From assembly GCA_019635485.1 (NCBI GenBank), contig JAHBZL010000043.1:1-41791 (forward strand): a DNA stretch of 41,791 bases, in the 5' to 3' direction. The DNA comes from Piscinibacter sp. (GTDB taxonomy: Bacteria; Pseudomonadota; Gammaproteobacteria; Burkholderiales; Burkholderiaceae_C). Position 1 is the first letter of the stretch. Every line of letters begins with the position of its first letter. Shown here piece by piece: positions 1 through 8,563 of this stretch. The notes beneath the pieces were generated by a model. The model was not told the DNA's origin. It ran no database searches and saw only the letters and a program-made list of their open reading frames with translations. The position numbers and the translations under genes were made by a program.

Positions 1-76
1 CTTGCTGGACGAGATGCATCGGTGCATTGTGCGGGGCCGGCAGCCGCGGCCCGCGCCGCCGGCAGGAGCAACGCGC

Positions 77-1057
77 ATGAAGATCTTCATCAGCTGGTCC
101 GGCGACGCGAGCAAGGCGGCAGCGCTGGCGCTGCGGCAGGCGATCGGCGACGTGTTCGCCGGTGTCGAGCCGTGGATGTCGGCCGAGGACATCAAGCCCG
201 GCCAGCAGTGGTTCGGCGAACTGATGGAGACGCTGCAGGAGACGCGCTTCGCGATCGCCTGCCTGACCCGCGGCAACCTCAGCGCGCCGTGGGTGATGTT
301 CGAGGCCGGTGCCGTGTCCTGCCATTTCGGCGAACTCAAGCTGGCGCCGCTGCTGCTCGAAGGCGACGTCAAGGAACTGACCGACCCGATGGCGCGCTTC
401 AACGGCACGCGCTTCGACCGCGCCGGCGTGCAGGCGCTGTTCGAATCGATCAACGAGAGCCTGGGCAGCCCGCTGAAGAAGAAGGTGCTGGAGGCGGCGC
501 TGGGCACCGTCTGGCCGGACCTGGAGAAGGCCGTCGGTGCGGCCTTGCGGCTCGACCGCCCGCCGGTCGACGTGTTCCTGTCGGTGCCGATGGCGGCGTT
601 CGACTCGGACGCGCAGTACCAGCCGTTCCGTGCCGAGGCGATGAAGGTGGTGCGCGCGCTGCGCGAGCAGGCCGGGCTGACGGTGTTCTGCGCGCTCGAG
701 AAGATCGAGTCGCTGGCGCAGTTCGACACCTACGGCGACGGGGCGCGCGAGGACATCGAGATGCTCGGCCGGAGCGCGAACTTCGTGATGCTGTATCCGC
801 AGAAGCTGCCGACCAGCGCGCTGTTCGAGGCGGGCTACGCGCTGGCGCGCGGCCTGCCGTGCCGCTTCTTCGTGCGCGACCAGGGCCAGGACGCGTTTCG
901 CCTGCCGTTCCTGATGCGCAAGCTGCCGGAGGTGTTCACGCACGTCTCGATCATCGACGACAGCGAGTGGAAGACCTACGACGACATCGCTGCCCGGCTG
1001 GTGAAGAACGCGCCGGCCTGGTTCGGCAAGCGGTTGCGCGCGCGGTTCGAGGGCTGA
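77..1057 (+). CDS. TIR-domain protein with C-terminal nucleoside-deoxyribosyltransferase-like domain
   Basis: 326 aa. Residues 1-130 read as a TIR domain: it opens MKIFISWSGD, has a W-M-S-A-E-D-I-K-PG stretch at 33-42, and the segment SAPWVMFEAGA (69-79) places Glu76 where TIR NADases carry their catalytic glutamate. Residues about 163-290 form a second alpha/beta domain: VDVFLSVPM (164-172), Asp226 in REDIEML, a strand at 234-240, and SALFEAGYALARG (247-259) with Glu251. That spacing resembles the nucleoside 2-deoxyribosyltransferase fold, which also binds nucleotides through an Asp and a Glu. No signal peptide or membrane segment is visible, so it should be cytosolic. An in-frame start at position 2 exists, but the ATG at 77 is preceded by AGGAG at good spacing and begins exactly at the TIR strand. 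NAD cleavage and a defence role are inferred from the family. The partner gene, if any, would lie to the left of the window. Confidence 0.85.
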   Translation: MKIFISWSGDASKAAALALRQAIGDVFAGVEPWMSAEDIKPGQQWFGELMETLQETRFAIACLTRGNLSAPWVMFEAGAVSCHFGELKLAPLLLEGDVKELTDPMARFNGTRFDRAGVQALFESINESLGSPLKKKVLEAALGTVWPDLEKAVGAALRLDRPPVDVFLSVPMAAFDSDAQYQPFRAEAMKVVRALREQAGLTVFCALEKIESLAQFDTYGDGAREDIEMLGRSANFVMLYPQKLPTSALFEAGYALARGLPCRFFVRDQGQDAFRLPFLMRKLPEVFTHVSIIDDSEWKTYDDIAARLVKNAPAWFGKRLRARFEG

Positions 1058-1116
1058 CACGCCGGCGGCGGACCCGACGGCCATTGAAGGCCGGCGCAGC
1101 GGGGCCATATCGGGAG

Positions 1117-1139
1117 CGCGGGGTACGATGCGCCCCGCG
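1117..1139. other. Stem-loop between the TIR gene and lemA
   Basis: CGCGGGG at 1117-1123 pairs perfectly with CCCCGCG at 1133-1139 across a 9-base loop. It lies 60 bases after the TIR stop codon and 22 bases before lemA. No T-run follows, so it is not a classic intrinsic terminator. It could still attenuate read-through or sit in the lemA leader. The loop contains TACGAT, which resembles a -10 element. Confidence 0.3.
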
Positions 1140-1160
1140 TTTGTCGATGGAGACCCGACC

Positions 1161-1772
1161 ATGCTGAGATCCTTCGTCCGTTCCGCGGCGGCTGCGCTGC
1201 TGGCTGCCGGCGTGCTGACGGGCTGCGGCTACAACGACTTCCAGCGCCTGGACGAGCAGACCAAGTCCGCCTGGTCCGAGGTGCTGAACCAGTACCAGCG
1301 GCGCGCCGACCTGATCCCCAACGTCGTCGCCACCGTCAAGGGCGAGGCCAACTTCGAGCAGGAGACGCTCACCAAGGTCATCGAGGCACGCGCCAAGGCG
1401 ACCTCGATCCAGGCCACGCCCGAACTGGTCAACAACCCGGAGGCGTTCCAGAAGTTCCAGGCCGCGCAGGGCGAACTGTCGGGCGCGCTGTCGCGACTGC
1501 TGGTGGTCAGCGAGAACTACCCGAACCTGAAGGCCAACCAGGGCTTCCAGGACCTGCGCGTGCAGCTCGAGGGCACCGAGAACCGCATCACCGTGGCGCG
1601 CGGCCGCTACGTCAAGGCGGTGCAGGACTACAACGTGCTCGCGCGCAGCTTCCCGATCAACCTGACGGCGATGGTGTTCAGCTACCAGGTCAAGCCCAAC
1701 TTCACGGTGCAGAACGAGGCTGCGATCTCCGCGCCGCCGACGGTCAGCTTCGACAAGCCGGCCTCGAAGTAA
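1161..1772 (+). CDS. lemA: LemA family lipoprotein
   Basis: 203 aa. The protein starts with a lipoprotein signal, a hydrophobic stretch ending in lipobox LTGC (Cys22), so it should be lipid-anchored facing the periplasm. The body matches the LemA family: a YNDFQRLDEQ-like opening, the segment NQYQRRADLIPNVV, and long amphipathic helices predicted over residues 30-180. LemA proteins are widespread and of unknown biochemical role. The ATG at 1161 follows a GGAG (1149-1153) and fits the signal peptide; an upstream in-frame ATG at 1128 would add 11 residues before the signal and is less likely. It is followed after 4 bases by a TPM-domain gene, the usual LemA/TPM pairing. Confidence 0.93.
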   Translation: MLRSFVRSAAAALLAAGVLTGCGYNDFQRLDEQTKSAWSEVLNQYQRRADLIPNVVATVKGEANFEQETLTKVIEARAKATSIQATPELVNNPEAFQKFQAAQGELSGALSRLLVVSENYPNLKANQGFQDLRVQLEGTENRITVARGRYVKAVQDYNVLARSFPINLTAMVFSYQVKPNFTVQNEAAISAPPTVSFDKPASK

Positions 1773-1776
1773 GCCG

Positions 1777-2673
1777 ATGCGCCTTCTCGCGGCCTGGCTC
1801 GCCGCCGCGCTGCTGCTCGGCGCAGCCGCGCTGGCGCGGGCGCAGGACGTGCTGCCGGTGCCGCCGCTGTCCGGCCGGGTGATCGACCAGACCGGTACGC
1901 TGGGTGCGGCGCAGCAGCAGGCGCTGAGCGACAAGCTGGCCGCGATCGAGGCGAAACGCGGTTCGCAGATCGTCGTGCTGCTCGTGCCCAGCACGCAGCC
2001 GGAGGACATCGCGTCGTACAGCCAGCGCGTGGCCGACGCCTGGAAGATCGGCCGCCTCGCCGTCGGCGACGGACTGGTGATCGTGGTCGCGAAGGACGAC
2101 CGGCGCGTGCGCATCGAGGTGGCCAAGGCGCTCGAGGGCGCGGTGCCGGACCTGATGGCCAAGCGTGTCATCAGCGAGGTGATCACGCCGGCCTTCCGCG
2201 CCGGGGACTTCGCCGGCGGGTTGAATGCCGCGGTCGACCGGCTCGACGGGCTGATCGGCGGCGAGGGGCTGCCCGAGCCGGGCCACCGCGGCGCCAACCA
2301 GGGCGAGCGCGGCTTCGACCTGCAGGACCTGCCGATCTTCCTGTTCGTCGCGGTGCCGATCATCGGCACGGTGCTGACCAGCATCATGGGCCGCAAGCTC
2401 GGGGCGCTGGCCACCGCCGGCGCGGCGGGCGGCATGGGCTGGTGGCTGACGGCCAGCCTGCTGGCCGCATTCGGGGCCGGCGTCGTGGCGCTGATCCTCG
2501 TTGCGCTGATGGGCGGGCGCATGGGCCGGCACGGAGGCGGCTCGCACGGCGGGCCGGTGATCTGGGGTGGCGGCGGAGGTGGCGGCGGCTGGAGCAGCGG
2601 CGACAGCGGCGGCGGCTTCAGCTCCGGCGGCGGCGGCGACTTCGGCGGCGGCGGTGCCTCGGGGGATTGGTGA
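1777..2673 (+). CDS. TPM-domain membrane protein (YgcG family)
   Basis: 298 aa. A signal peptide (about residues 1-23, ending LARAQ) is followed by a TPM domain (about 25-165). Typical pieces are the opening VLPVPPLSGRVIDQTG, the strand SQIVVLLVPST and the DDRRVRIEVAKALEG segment. After that come two or three membrane segments (about 185-250) and a tail made almost only of Gly and Ser. This is the layout of YgcG-type proteins. TPM domains have been linked to photosystem repair in plants, but the bacterial role is unclear. The gene starts 4 bases after lemA and its stop overlaps a possible GTG start of the next gene, so the three genes are probably one transcript. The glycine-rich tail is a compositionally biased repeat, not an assembly fault. 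Confidence 0.9.
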   Translation: MRLLAAWLAAALLLGAAALARAQDVLPVPPLSGRVIDQTGTLGAAQQQALSDKLAAIEAKRGSQIVVLLVPSTQPEDIASYSQRVADAWKIGRLAVGDGLVIVVAKDDRRVRIEVAKALEGAVPDLMAKRVISEVITPAFRAGDFAGGLNAAVDRLDGLIGGEGLPEPGHRGANQGERGFDLQDLPIFLFVAVPIIGTVLTSIMGRKLGALATAGAAGGMGWWLTASLLAAFGAGVVALILVALMGGRMGRHGGGSHGGPVIWGGGGGGGGWSSGDSGGGFSSGGGGDFGGGGASGDW

Positions 2674-2678
2674 GCGCG

Positions 2679-3185
2679 ATGAACAAGCTCCTGCGCATCC
2701 TCAGGCACCGCTGGACCGACGAGCGCGATGTCGCCCGAGCCCTGCCCCCCGCCGCGCTGCAGCGCATCCAGGCCCAGGTGGCGGCCAGCGAGCGGCACCA
2801 CAGCGGCGAGATCCGCGTCTGCGTCGAGGCCGGCCTGCCGCTGAGCTACCTGTGGCGCGGCGCGAGCGCGCGCGAGCGGGCCGTGACGATGTTCGGCAAG
2901 CTGCGGGTCTGGGACACCGAGCTGAACAACGGCGTGCTGATCTACCTGCTGCTGGCCGAGCACCGCATCGAGATCCTGGCCGACCGCGGCCTGAACCGGC
3001 ATGTCGATGCCGCCCAGTGGCAGGCGCTGATGGAGCGCATGCGCGGTTCGTTCCGCGCCGGTGATTTCGAAGCCGGGCTGGCGGCGGCGGTGCAGACGGT
3101 CGACGCACTGCTGCGTGCGCACTTCCCGCTGGCCGAGGGCCAGGCGAATCCGAACGAACTGCCCGACGCGCCGCATCTGGGCTGA
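2679..3185 (+). CDS. Second TPM-domain protein, no signal peptide
   Basis: 168 aa from ATG 2679. A GTG at 2670, overlapping the previous stop as GTGA and better placed behind GGGGG, would add three residues and imply translational coupling. The domain is the same type as in the preceding gene: SGEIRVCVEAG strand, GVLIYLLLAEHRIEILADRG (given here as its key positions 87-106), and a conserved FRAGDFEAGL segment also found in the upstream paralogue as FRAGDFAGGL. No signal peptide or convincing membrane segment is seen, although a hydrophobic strand is present. It likely works with LemA and the larger TPM protein at the membrane; its biochemical activity is unknown. Confidence 0.85.
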   Translation: MNKLLRILRHRWTDERDVARALPPAALQRIQAQVAASERHHSGEIRVCVEAGLPLSYLWRGASARERAVTMFGKLRVWDTELNNGVLIYLLLAEHRIEILADRGLNRHVDAAQWQALMERMRGSFRAGDFEAGLAAAVQTVDALLRAHFPLAEGQANPNELPDAPHLG

Positions 3186-3253
3186 TCCGCCCGACGCCAA
3201 GGGCTGCTGCATCTGAACCGGGGCCGGCGCCGGCTGCGGGAGAATCCGGCGCC

Positions 3254-5983
3254 ATGGACGACGCCCCGCGCCTGCCCGCCACCAAGATCCAGCCGCCGCG
3301 CCTGCGCAGCCGGCGCATCCCGCGGCCGGCGCTGGAGGCTGAGTTGGCCGCCGCGCTGCTTGAGCGCCGCCTGGTGCTGGTGGCGGCCCCGGCGGGTTTC
3401 GGCAAGACCGCGGCGCTGACCGGTGCACTCGAGCGCCTGCCCGCCGGCACCGCGGTGGCGTGGGTCTCGCTCGACGAGGACGACGACACGCCGCGCCTGT
3501 TCGAGGCACTGGCGGCGGCGCTGGAGCCGTTCGACCTGCCCTGGCGCACGGCGCCGCAGGCGCTGGCCGCCCAGGTGGGCGATGCCGCCGAGGGCACGCG
3601 CCGCGCGCTTGCCGAGCTGGTCAACGCGCTGGCCGGCGCGGAGGCGGTGCACGGCGTGGTCGTGCTGGACGACCTGCACCGCGTCCAGTCGCCGCCGCTG
3701 CAGGCCTTCCTGGAGTCGCTGATCGAACGCCTGCCGGCGCGCTGGACGCTGGCGCTGGCGAGCCGCGTCGAGCCGCCGCTCGCACTGGCCCGCTGGCGCG
3801 TCGCCGACGAACTGGCCGAGTTCGGCGAGGCCGCGATGCGCTTCTCCGACGACGAGTCCGCCGCGCTGATTGCAGCCGAGCAGCCCGGCGCGCTGGACGC
3901 GCTGGGCGACGCCGCGGCCGGGCTGGTGGCGCGCACCCGCGGCTGGCCGGCGGGGCTGAGGCTGTGCCTCGCGGCGCTGCGCCAGCGCCCCGCGCTCGCC
4001 GCCACGCTGGCGGCCCACGGCCGCGCGCCGCTGGTGGACCGGCAGCTGTTCGACTACCTCGCCGCCGAAGTGCTGGACGACATGCCGATCGGCCTGCACG
4101 ACTTCCTGCTGCGCTGTTCGGTGCTGCCGGCCCTCACCGCCGCGCGCTGTGCGCAGGTCAGCGGCGATGCACGCGCCGCGCAGTGGCTGGAGGAGATCGA
4201 GCGCCGCGGCCTGTTCGTCAGCACGCTGGACGACGCGCAGCGCACGCTGGTGCTGCACGACCTGTTCCGCGACGCGCTCGAGGACCGGCTGCGCCGGCGC
4301 CTCGCGGACGAACTGCCGGCGCTGCTGCAACGCGCCGCGGCGAGCGAGCCCGATCCGGTGCGGCGCATCGGCTTCCTGCTGCGCGCGGCGGACTGGCCGG
4401 CCGCGGAGGCGGCGCTCGCGGTGCTGGCGCCGGAGCTGCTGCTGACCGGCCAGGGCGGCGAACTGCAGCGCCTGGCGGGGCAGTTCCCGGACCCCTGGCG
4501 GGCGACCTCGGCACGCCTGCTGCGCCTGCAGGCGCTGGCCCGCGTGCAGCGCTGGGACTGGGACGGCGCCGCGGTCGACCTGCGCGCGGCGCTGCGCGCG
4601 GCACGAGCCCGCGCCGACGCCGACGAGACCGCACTGGCGCAGGCCTACCTGGCGAACGTGCTGCCCGAACTCGGCCGCCACGACGAGGAGGCCACGCTGC
4701 TGGCCGACCTGCGCGGGCAGCCGCGGCTGCCGACCGAAGCGCACCTGCTGCTGCTGCTGGGCGACTGCTCGCGCCGCTTCCTGGCCGGCGACCTGGCCGC
4801 GCTGCCCGGCCTGTACAGCGAGGTGGTGGACCGGCTCGAGCAGGTCGACGTGCTGCAGACCTGGTGGGAGAACGCGCCGCCGATGTCCTGGAGCACGCTG
4901 CGCGGCATGCGGCCGGTGCTGGAGCGCTACAGCACCGGGCTGCTGCGGCGTGTCGGCGAGCGCGAGCTGCCGCTGCGCGCGCTGGCGCACAGCCAGCTCG
5001 CCTACGTGCACCTGTGGGCCGGCCGTGTCGAGCAAGCGCTGGGCGAGGTGCGGCGCGCCGAGGCGGACGCGCGCTGGCTCGCCGTCGCGGCCGACGTGCA
5101 GGCCAACGTGAGCGTGCTGTGCCTGCTCGTCGAGGCGATGCTCGGCCACGCCGAGATCGTGCGCCTCGGCCTGGACGGGCTGCTGCGCGGCGAGCAGGGC
5201 AGCCCCGAGCGGCGCCGCGTCTGGACCTACCAGGTGGCGATCTTCGGCCTGCGCCTGACCGACCTGCTCGGGCCCGACCCGGACGGCCTGCGCCACTGGA
5301 GCGCCTTGCTGAGCGCCAACGCTCCGGAGCGGCCACCCGAAGGCGGCGGCAGCCCGTCGCTCGCGCCGGCCCGGCTGGCCGCGGCCGAAGGGCGCTGGGA
5401 GGACGCCGCGCAGGGCTTCGCGGCGGCGCTGCCGAACGCCCCGCGGCTGGACCAGATGGGCCAGGCGGTCGAGCTGCAGCTGCGCTGCGCGCAGGCGCTG
5501 GCACGCTGCGGCCGGGTCGTCGAGGCGACGGCCGCCCTGCGCCCGGCGCTGCAGCGCATCGCCGCCGAAGGCGAACTGGGCCACGCGCTGATGGCCGGCC
5601 CGGCGGTGCTGCAGGAGCTGGCCGAAGCCGACTGGATCGCGGCGCTGCCCGACGCCGAGCGGGCGGTGCTGTCCGAGGCGTCCGGACTGGCGCGGCGCCT
5701 GCGACAGGAGGCAGTCCCGTCACCGGCCTCGTCTCCGACGCCGACCCTTGTCGATGCTGCCGCGTCCGCGCCAGTGGCGCCGGCCAGCGCCGGCACCGAC
5801 CCGCTCAGCGAGCGCGAGCGCGAGGTGCTCGCGCGCATCGCCGCGGGCGACAGCAACAAGGTGATCGCGCGCGTGCTCGACATCAGCCCGCACACGGTCA
5901 AGCGCCACGTCGCCAACATCCTCGACAAGCTCGCGCTCGGCTCGCGCGGCCAGGCGGCGGCCTGGTGGCGCGCGCACCCCTGA
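3254..5983 (+). CDS. MalT-type (LAL) LuxR family transcriptional regulator
   Basis: 909 aa, the normal size for this class. Order of parts: a STAND-type ATPase module with Walker A APAGFGKT (45-52) and Walker B VVVLDDLH (135-142); a long helical, repeat-like middle (about 330-830) typical of the inducer-sensing superhelix; then a LuxR-type helix-turn-helix (about 845-905) with LSEREREVLARIAAGDSNK and the recognition segment SPHTVKRHVANILDKL. MalT-like regulators bind ATP and a small inducer, oligomerise and activate promoters. The inducer here cannot be read from sequence. The gene stands 68 bases after the TPM gene and 24 bases before a DsbG-like lipoprotein gene on the same strand, which could be a target or only a neighbour. 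Confidence 0.92.
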   Translation: MDDAPRLPATKIQPPRLRSRRIPRPALEAELAAALLERRLVLVAAPAGFGKTAALTGALERLPAGTAVAWVSLDEDDDTPRLFEALAAALEPFDLPWRTAPQALAAQVGDAAEGTRRALAELVNALAGAEAVHGVVVLDDLHRVQSPPLQAFLESLIERLPARWTLALASRVEPPLALARWRVADELAEFGEAAMRFSDDESAALIAAEQPGALDALGDAAAGLVARTRGWPAGLRLCLAALRQRPALAATLAAHGRAPLVDRQLFDYLAAEVLDDMPIGLHDFLLRCSVLPALTAARCAQVSGDARAAQWLEEIERRGLFVSTLDDAQRTLVLHDLFRDALEDRLRRRLADELPALLQRAAASEPDPVRRIGFLLRAADWPAAEAALAVLAPELLLTGQGGELQRLAGQFPDPWRATSARLLRLQALARVQRWDWDGAAVDLRAALRAARARADADETALAQAYLANVLPELGRHDEEATLLADLRGQPRLPTEAHLLLLLGDCSRRFLAGDLAALPGLYSEVVDRLEQVDVLQTWWENAPPMSWSTLRGMRPVLERYSTGLLRRVGERELPLRALAHSQLAYVHLWAGRVEQALGEVRRAEADARWLAVAADVQANVSVLCLLVEAMLGHAEIVRLGLDGLLRGEQGSPERRRVWTYQVAIFGLRLTDLLGPDPDGLRHWSALLSANAPERPPEGGGSPSLAPARLAAAEGRWEDAAQGFAAALPNAPRLDQMGQAVELQLRCAQALARCGRVVEATAALRPALQRIAAEGELGHALMAGPAVLQELAEADWIAALPDAERAVLSEASGLARRLRQEAVPSPASSPTPTLVDAAASAPVAPASAGTDPLSEREREVLARIAAGDSNKVIARVLDISPHTVKRHVANILDKLALGSRGQAAAWWRAHP

Positions 5984-6007
5984 ACCTTTCTTCCGCGGCC
6001 CACTCCG

Positions 6008-6598
6008 ATGCCCATGCAACGACGACACCTCCTGCTCTCCCTGGCCGCCGCGTCCGCGGCCGCCCTTGCCGCCTGTTCGAAGAACGACGCGGCCGCACCC
6101 GCCGCCGCGGCGCCGGCCGCGCCCCGGCCGACCAGCCCGGCCGAGGCCTATGCGCTGGCCGCCACCGGCCACGGCTTCACGGTCGGCGCGCTGATGGCGG
6201 CCAACACGGTCTACGTGTTCTTCGACACCACCTGCCCGCATTGCGCGGAGCTGTGGAAAGCCTCGCAGCCGCTGCTGAACCGGCTCAAGTTCGTCTGGAT
6301 GCCGGTGGGGCTGCTGCGCCCGCAGTCCGGGCCGCAGGGCGCGACCATCCTCGGCGCCCCCGACCCGGTCGCCGCGATGAACGAGAACGAGGCCAGCGTG
6401 CTGGCGCGCGGCGGCGGCATCACCGCCAACCCGACGGACGAGGTGCTGGCGAAGGTCAAGGCCAACACCGACATCTTCAACCGCCTCGGCGCCGACAGCG
6501 TGCCGCTGATCCTCTACCGCAACGCCGCCACCGGCCTGCACGGCCAGCGCGCCGGCGCGGTCGACACCGCCGGGCTGGCGGCACTGGTCGGCATCTGA
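6008..6598 (+). CDS. DsbG/DsbC-like thioredoxin-fold lipoprotein
   Basis: 196 aa. The N-terminus has a twin Arg (RRHLLL, residues 5-10), a hydrophobic core and a lipobox LAAC (Cys23), so the protein is predicted to be a lipoprotein. An Ala/Pro-rich linker follows. The thioredoxin fold begins near residue 66, with TVYVFFDTTCPHC placing the redox motif C76-P-H-C79. The later GADSVPLILYRN supplies the cis-proline region. CPHC is typical of DsbA/DsbG-type disulfide enzymes. It lacks the N-terminal dimerisation domain of full DsbC/DsbG, so an oxidase or reductase role is as likely as isomerase activity. An alternative start two codons in (6014) is possible. Confidence 0.85.
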   Translation: MPMQRRHLLLSLAAASAAALAACSKNDAAAPAAAAPAAPRPTSPAEAYALAATGHGFTVGALMAANTVYVFFDTTCPHCAELWKASQPLLNRLKFVWMPVGLLRPQSGPQGATILGAPDPVAAMNENEASVLARGGGITANPTDEVLAKVKANTDIFNRLGADSVPLILYRNAATGLHGQRAGAVDTAGLAALVGI

Positions 6599-6605
6599 GC
6601 GCGGC

Positions 6606-6619
6606 GGCGGCGCGCCGCC
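6606..6619. other. GC palindrome between convergent genes
   Basis: GGCGGCGCGCCGCC is a perfect 14-base palindrome placed directly between the stop of the DsbG-like gene and the stop of the oppositely oriented DUF3014 gene. It has no loop spacer and no T-run, so a terminator role is only a guess. Confidence 0.2.
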
Positions 6620-7465
6620 TCAGCGCGGCACGCCGGCGACGAGCGCGCGTCGGAACTCCGCCAGCTTGGCCTTCAGGCGCTGCGCGTTGTCGCTGCCCAG
6701 CCGCAGCATGATCTTCTGGCCGGCGGGCAGGGCCTCGAGGGCCGGATCGGCGAACTCGTAGCGCGTCCACGGCCGTGTCGACTCGACCGGGCCCTTGATC
6801 TCGACCAGCCGCACCGCCACCGGGCCGCGCGGCTGCGGCGTGGCCAGCAGCAGGTCGATCACCTCGACCAGCCGGTCGTTGAAGTACACGCGCGGGAAGC
6901 CGAGTGCCGCATAGGCCTGCTGGAACTGCGGGTAGAAGCGCACGTAGAGCGCCACGACGCGGGTGGTGTCGACACTTTCGACGAGCCGCACGAAGGCCTG
7001 GTAGCGCGCCGCGTTCGACGGCGCGATGGCCTCCTGGTCGCCGACGCGCTGGGTCGTGAAACGCCCGCCGGTCGGGTTCACCGGCCACAGGCGCGGCGTC
7101 GCGTGCTCGCGGCCCAGGTTGTCGACGGTGGCGACGATGCGCGCGATCGGCCCGTCGCCCTGCAGCAGGCCACGCGCGGTGCGCTCGCCGAGCAGCGCGT
7201 GCAATTCGCCGTCGAACCCGTCCGCCGCGGTGGCGGGGGGCGCCGCGGCCGGGTCCGGCAGGGCGGGCAGCGTCTCGATCGGATGGCGCACCGCCGGGGC
7301 GGACGGCGCAGCGTCCGCGGGTTCCGCCGCCGGCGGGGCGTCGGCCGGTGCGACGGCCGCCACCGGCGGCGGGGCCAGTGCGCGCAGGCGCCAGGCGTAG
7401 TAACCGCCGGCAGCGCCGGCGAGCACGAGCACGGCGATGCCGCCGGCGAGATAACGTGGGTTCAT
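6620..7465 (-). CDS. DUF3014 domain-containing membrane-anchored protein
   Basis: 281 aa. A single N-terminal membrane segment (about 7-26, GGIAVLVLAGAAGGYYAW) acts as an anchor, followed by a Pro/Ala-rich linker to about residue 75. The soluble part (80-275) matches my recollection of DUF3014: LPALPDPAA-type opening, LLQGDGPIARIVATVDNLGRE, WPVNPTGGRF and FYPQFQQAYAALGFP. The function of the family is not known. The soluble part should be periplasmic. The gene converges on the DsbG-like gene with 21 bases between the stops. Confidence 0.85.
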   Translation of the reverse strand: MNPRYLAGGIAVLVLAGAAGGYYAWRLRALAPPPVAAVAPADAPPAAEPADAAPSAPAVRHPIETLPALPDPAAAPPATAADGFDGELHALLGERTARGLLQGDGPIARIVATVDNLGREHATPRLWPVNPTGGRFTTQRVGDQEAIAPSNAARYQAFVRLVESVDTTRVVALYVRFYPQFQQAYAALGFPRVYFNDRLVEVIDLLLATPQPRGPVAVRLVEIKGPVESTRPWTRYEFADPALEALPAGQKIMLRLGSDNAQRLKAKLAEFRRALVAGVPR

Positions 7466-7553
7466 GCCTGCCTCCTTCCGGACAGACAGGCATCCTGCCC
7501 CGCGGTTCGCGGCGAATCGTGAGCGCTTGTGAGCGGCCCGGCCGGAGGCCGCC

Positions 7554-8546
7554 TCAGTTCGGGTGCGCCTGCGCGGCGGCCGGCTCCGGGCGGGTGCGCA
7601 GCGCCCACAGCACGCCCGCCACCAGCAGCGCGATGCCCACCAGCGTCAGCGGCTGCGGCGCCTGTCCGCGCAACACGAAGGCGTAGGACAGCGCGGCGAG
7701 CGTCTCGAACACGATCAGCTGGCCGGAGAGCGTGGGCGGCAGGCGCTGGCTGGCCTCGTTCCAGCACAGCGTGCCGAGCCACGAGGCGAGCAGGCCGATC
7801 GCCGCCATCAGGCCGACGAAGACCTCCGGGCGCGGCCCGAACGGCATCGGGAACTCGTGCCCGGTGGCGGCGAAGAACGCCCAGGTCGCCGCATAACCGA
7901 CGAGGGCCAGCGGCAGCGTGGCCAGACCCTGCGCCGTGGCCCAGCCGCGCGGGCTGCGGTCCGGGTGCGCGCGCAGCCATTCGGCGTTGCGGATCGGGTA
8001 CCAGGTCCAGCAGGCCACCGCGCCGACGGCCAGCGCCGCGCCCAGCAGGTAGCTCCCGAGGTCCGCGCCGGGCGCGGCGCGCAGGTGCTCGATCTCGACC
8101 TGGTTGACGAGCGCGATGCCGGTGCCGATCAGCAGCAGCGAGGGCAGCAGGCGACCCCAGGGCAGCGTGGCCTCGACGCGCATGCCGGCGCGCGCGGTGC
8201 GCAGGTTGGCGGTGATCGCGATGACGACCGGCAGCGTACCGATGATCATCGTCGGCAGCGGCCCGCCGGCGCGCTGGATCGCGCTGGCGAGGAACAGGTA
8301 GTAGACGATGTTGCCCACCAGCGCTAGGCGCAGCGCCTCGCGCCAGTCGGCGCGCGTCAGCTGGCGCAGCGTCGCGCGGTCGAACCAGGCGAGCGGCAGC
8401 GCGATCAGCCCGAAGGCCAGGTAGCGGCCGAAGGACTGCAGCGTGGCCGGGTACTCGGGCAGCAGCAGCGGGCCGACGAACACGAGCCCCCACATCAGGC
8501 CGGCGGCCAGCGCGAACAGGGTTCCGGAGAAGAGCGGTGCGGACAT
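7554..8546 (-). CDS. EamA/DMT-family transporter
   Basis: 330 aa with about ten hydrophobic segments in two halves, the usual EamA (drug/metabolite transporter) layout. The first helix (GTLFALAAGLMWGLVFVGPLLL) and a later half-repeat with a SWLGTLCWNEASQRLP segment support the call. The start at 8546 (MSAPLFSG) is preferred; an upstream in-frame extension to 9071 only overlaps the AraC gene in another frame and is not real. It lies 17 bases downstream of the AraC regulator on the same strand, so the regulator probably controls this exporter. The substrate is unknown. Confidence 0.9.
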   Translation of the reverse strand: MSAPLFSGTLFALAAGLMWGLVFVGPLLLPEYPATLQSFGRYLAFGLIALPLAWFDRATLRQLTRADWREALRLALVGNIVYYLFLASAIQRAGGPLPTMIIGTLPVVIAITANLRTARAGMRVEATLPWGRLLPSLLLIGTGIALVNQVEIEHLRAAPGADLGSYLLGAALAVGAVACWTWYPIRNAEWLRAHPDRSPRGWATAQGLATLPLALVGYAATWAFFAATGHEFPMPFGPRPEVFVGLMAAIGLLASWLGTLCWNEASQRLPPTLSGQLIVFETLAALSYAFVLRGQAPQPLTLVGIALLVAGVLWALRTRPEPAAAQAHPN

Positions 8547-8563
8547 GGGAGCGCGAGTCTCGC

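Noticed and set aside
2-76. Extended start of the TIR protein at position 2
   Set aside because: The added 25 residues are Arg/Pro-rich and outside the TIR fold, while ATG 77 has a good ribosome site.
600-1057. C-terminal half of the TIR protein as a STING domain
   Set aside because: The prokaryotic STING helices and ligand residues are not visible, and the strand order with Asp226 and Glu251 fits a deoxyribosyltransferase-like fold better.
2290-2673. Polyproline-rich minus-strand protein opposite the Gly/Ser tail
   Set aside because: It is simply the reverse complement of the glycine-rich repeat of the TPM protein.
951-5584. Very long minus-strand open frames (852 and 880 codons) opposite the TPM and MalT-like genes
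   Set aside because: They are mirror frames of high-GC coding DNA, with Arg/Ala/Pro-rich, low-complexity translations and no family resemblance. The plus-strand genes have clear domains.
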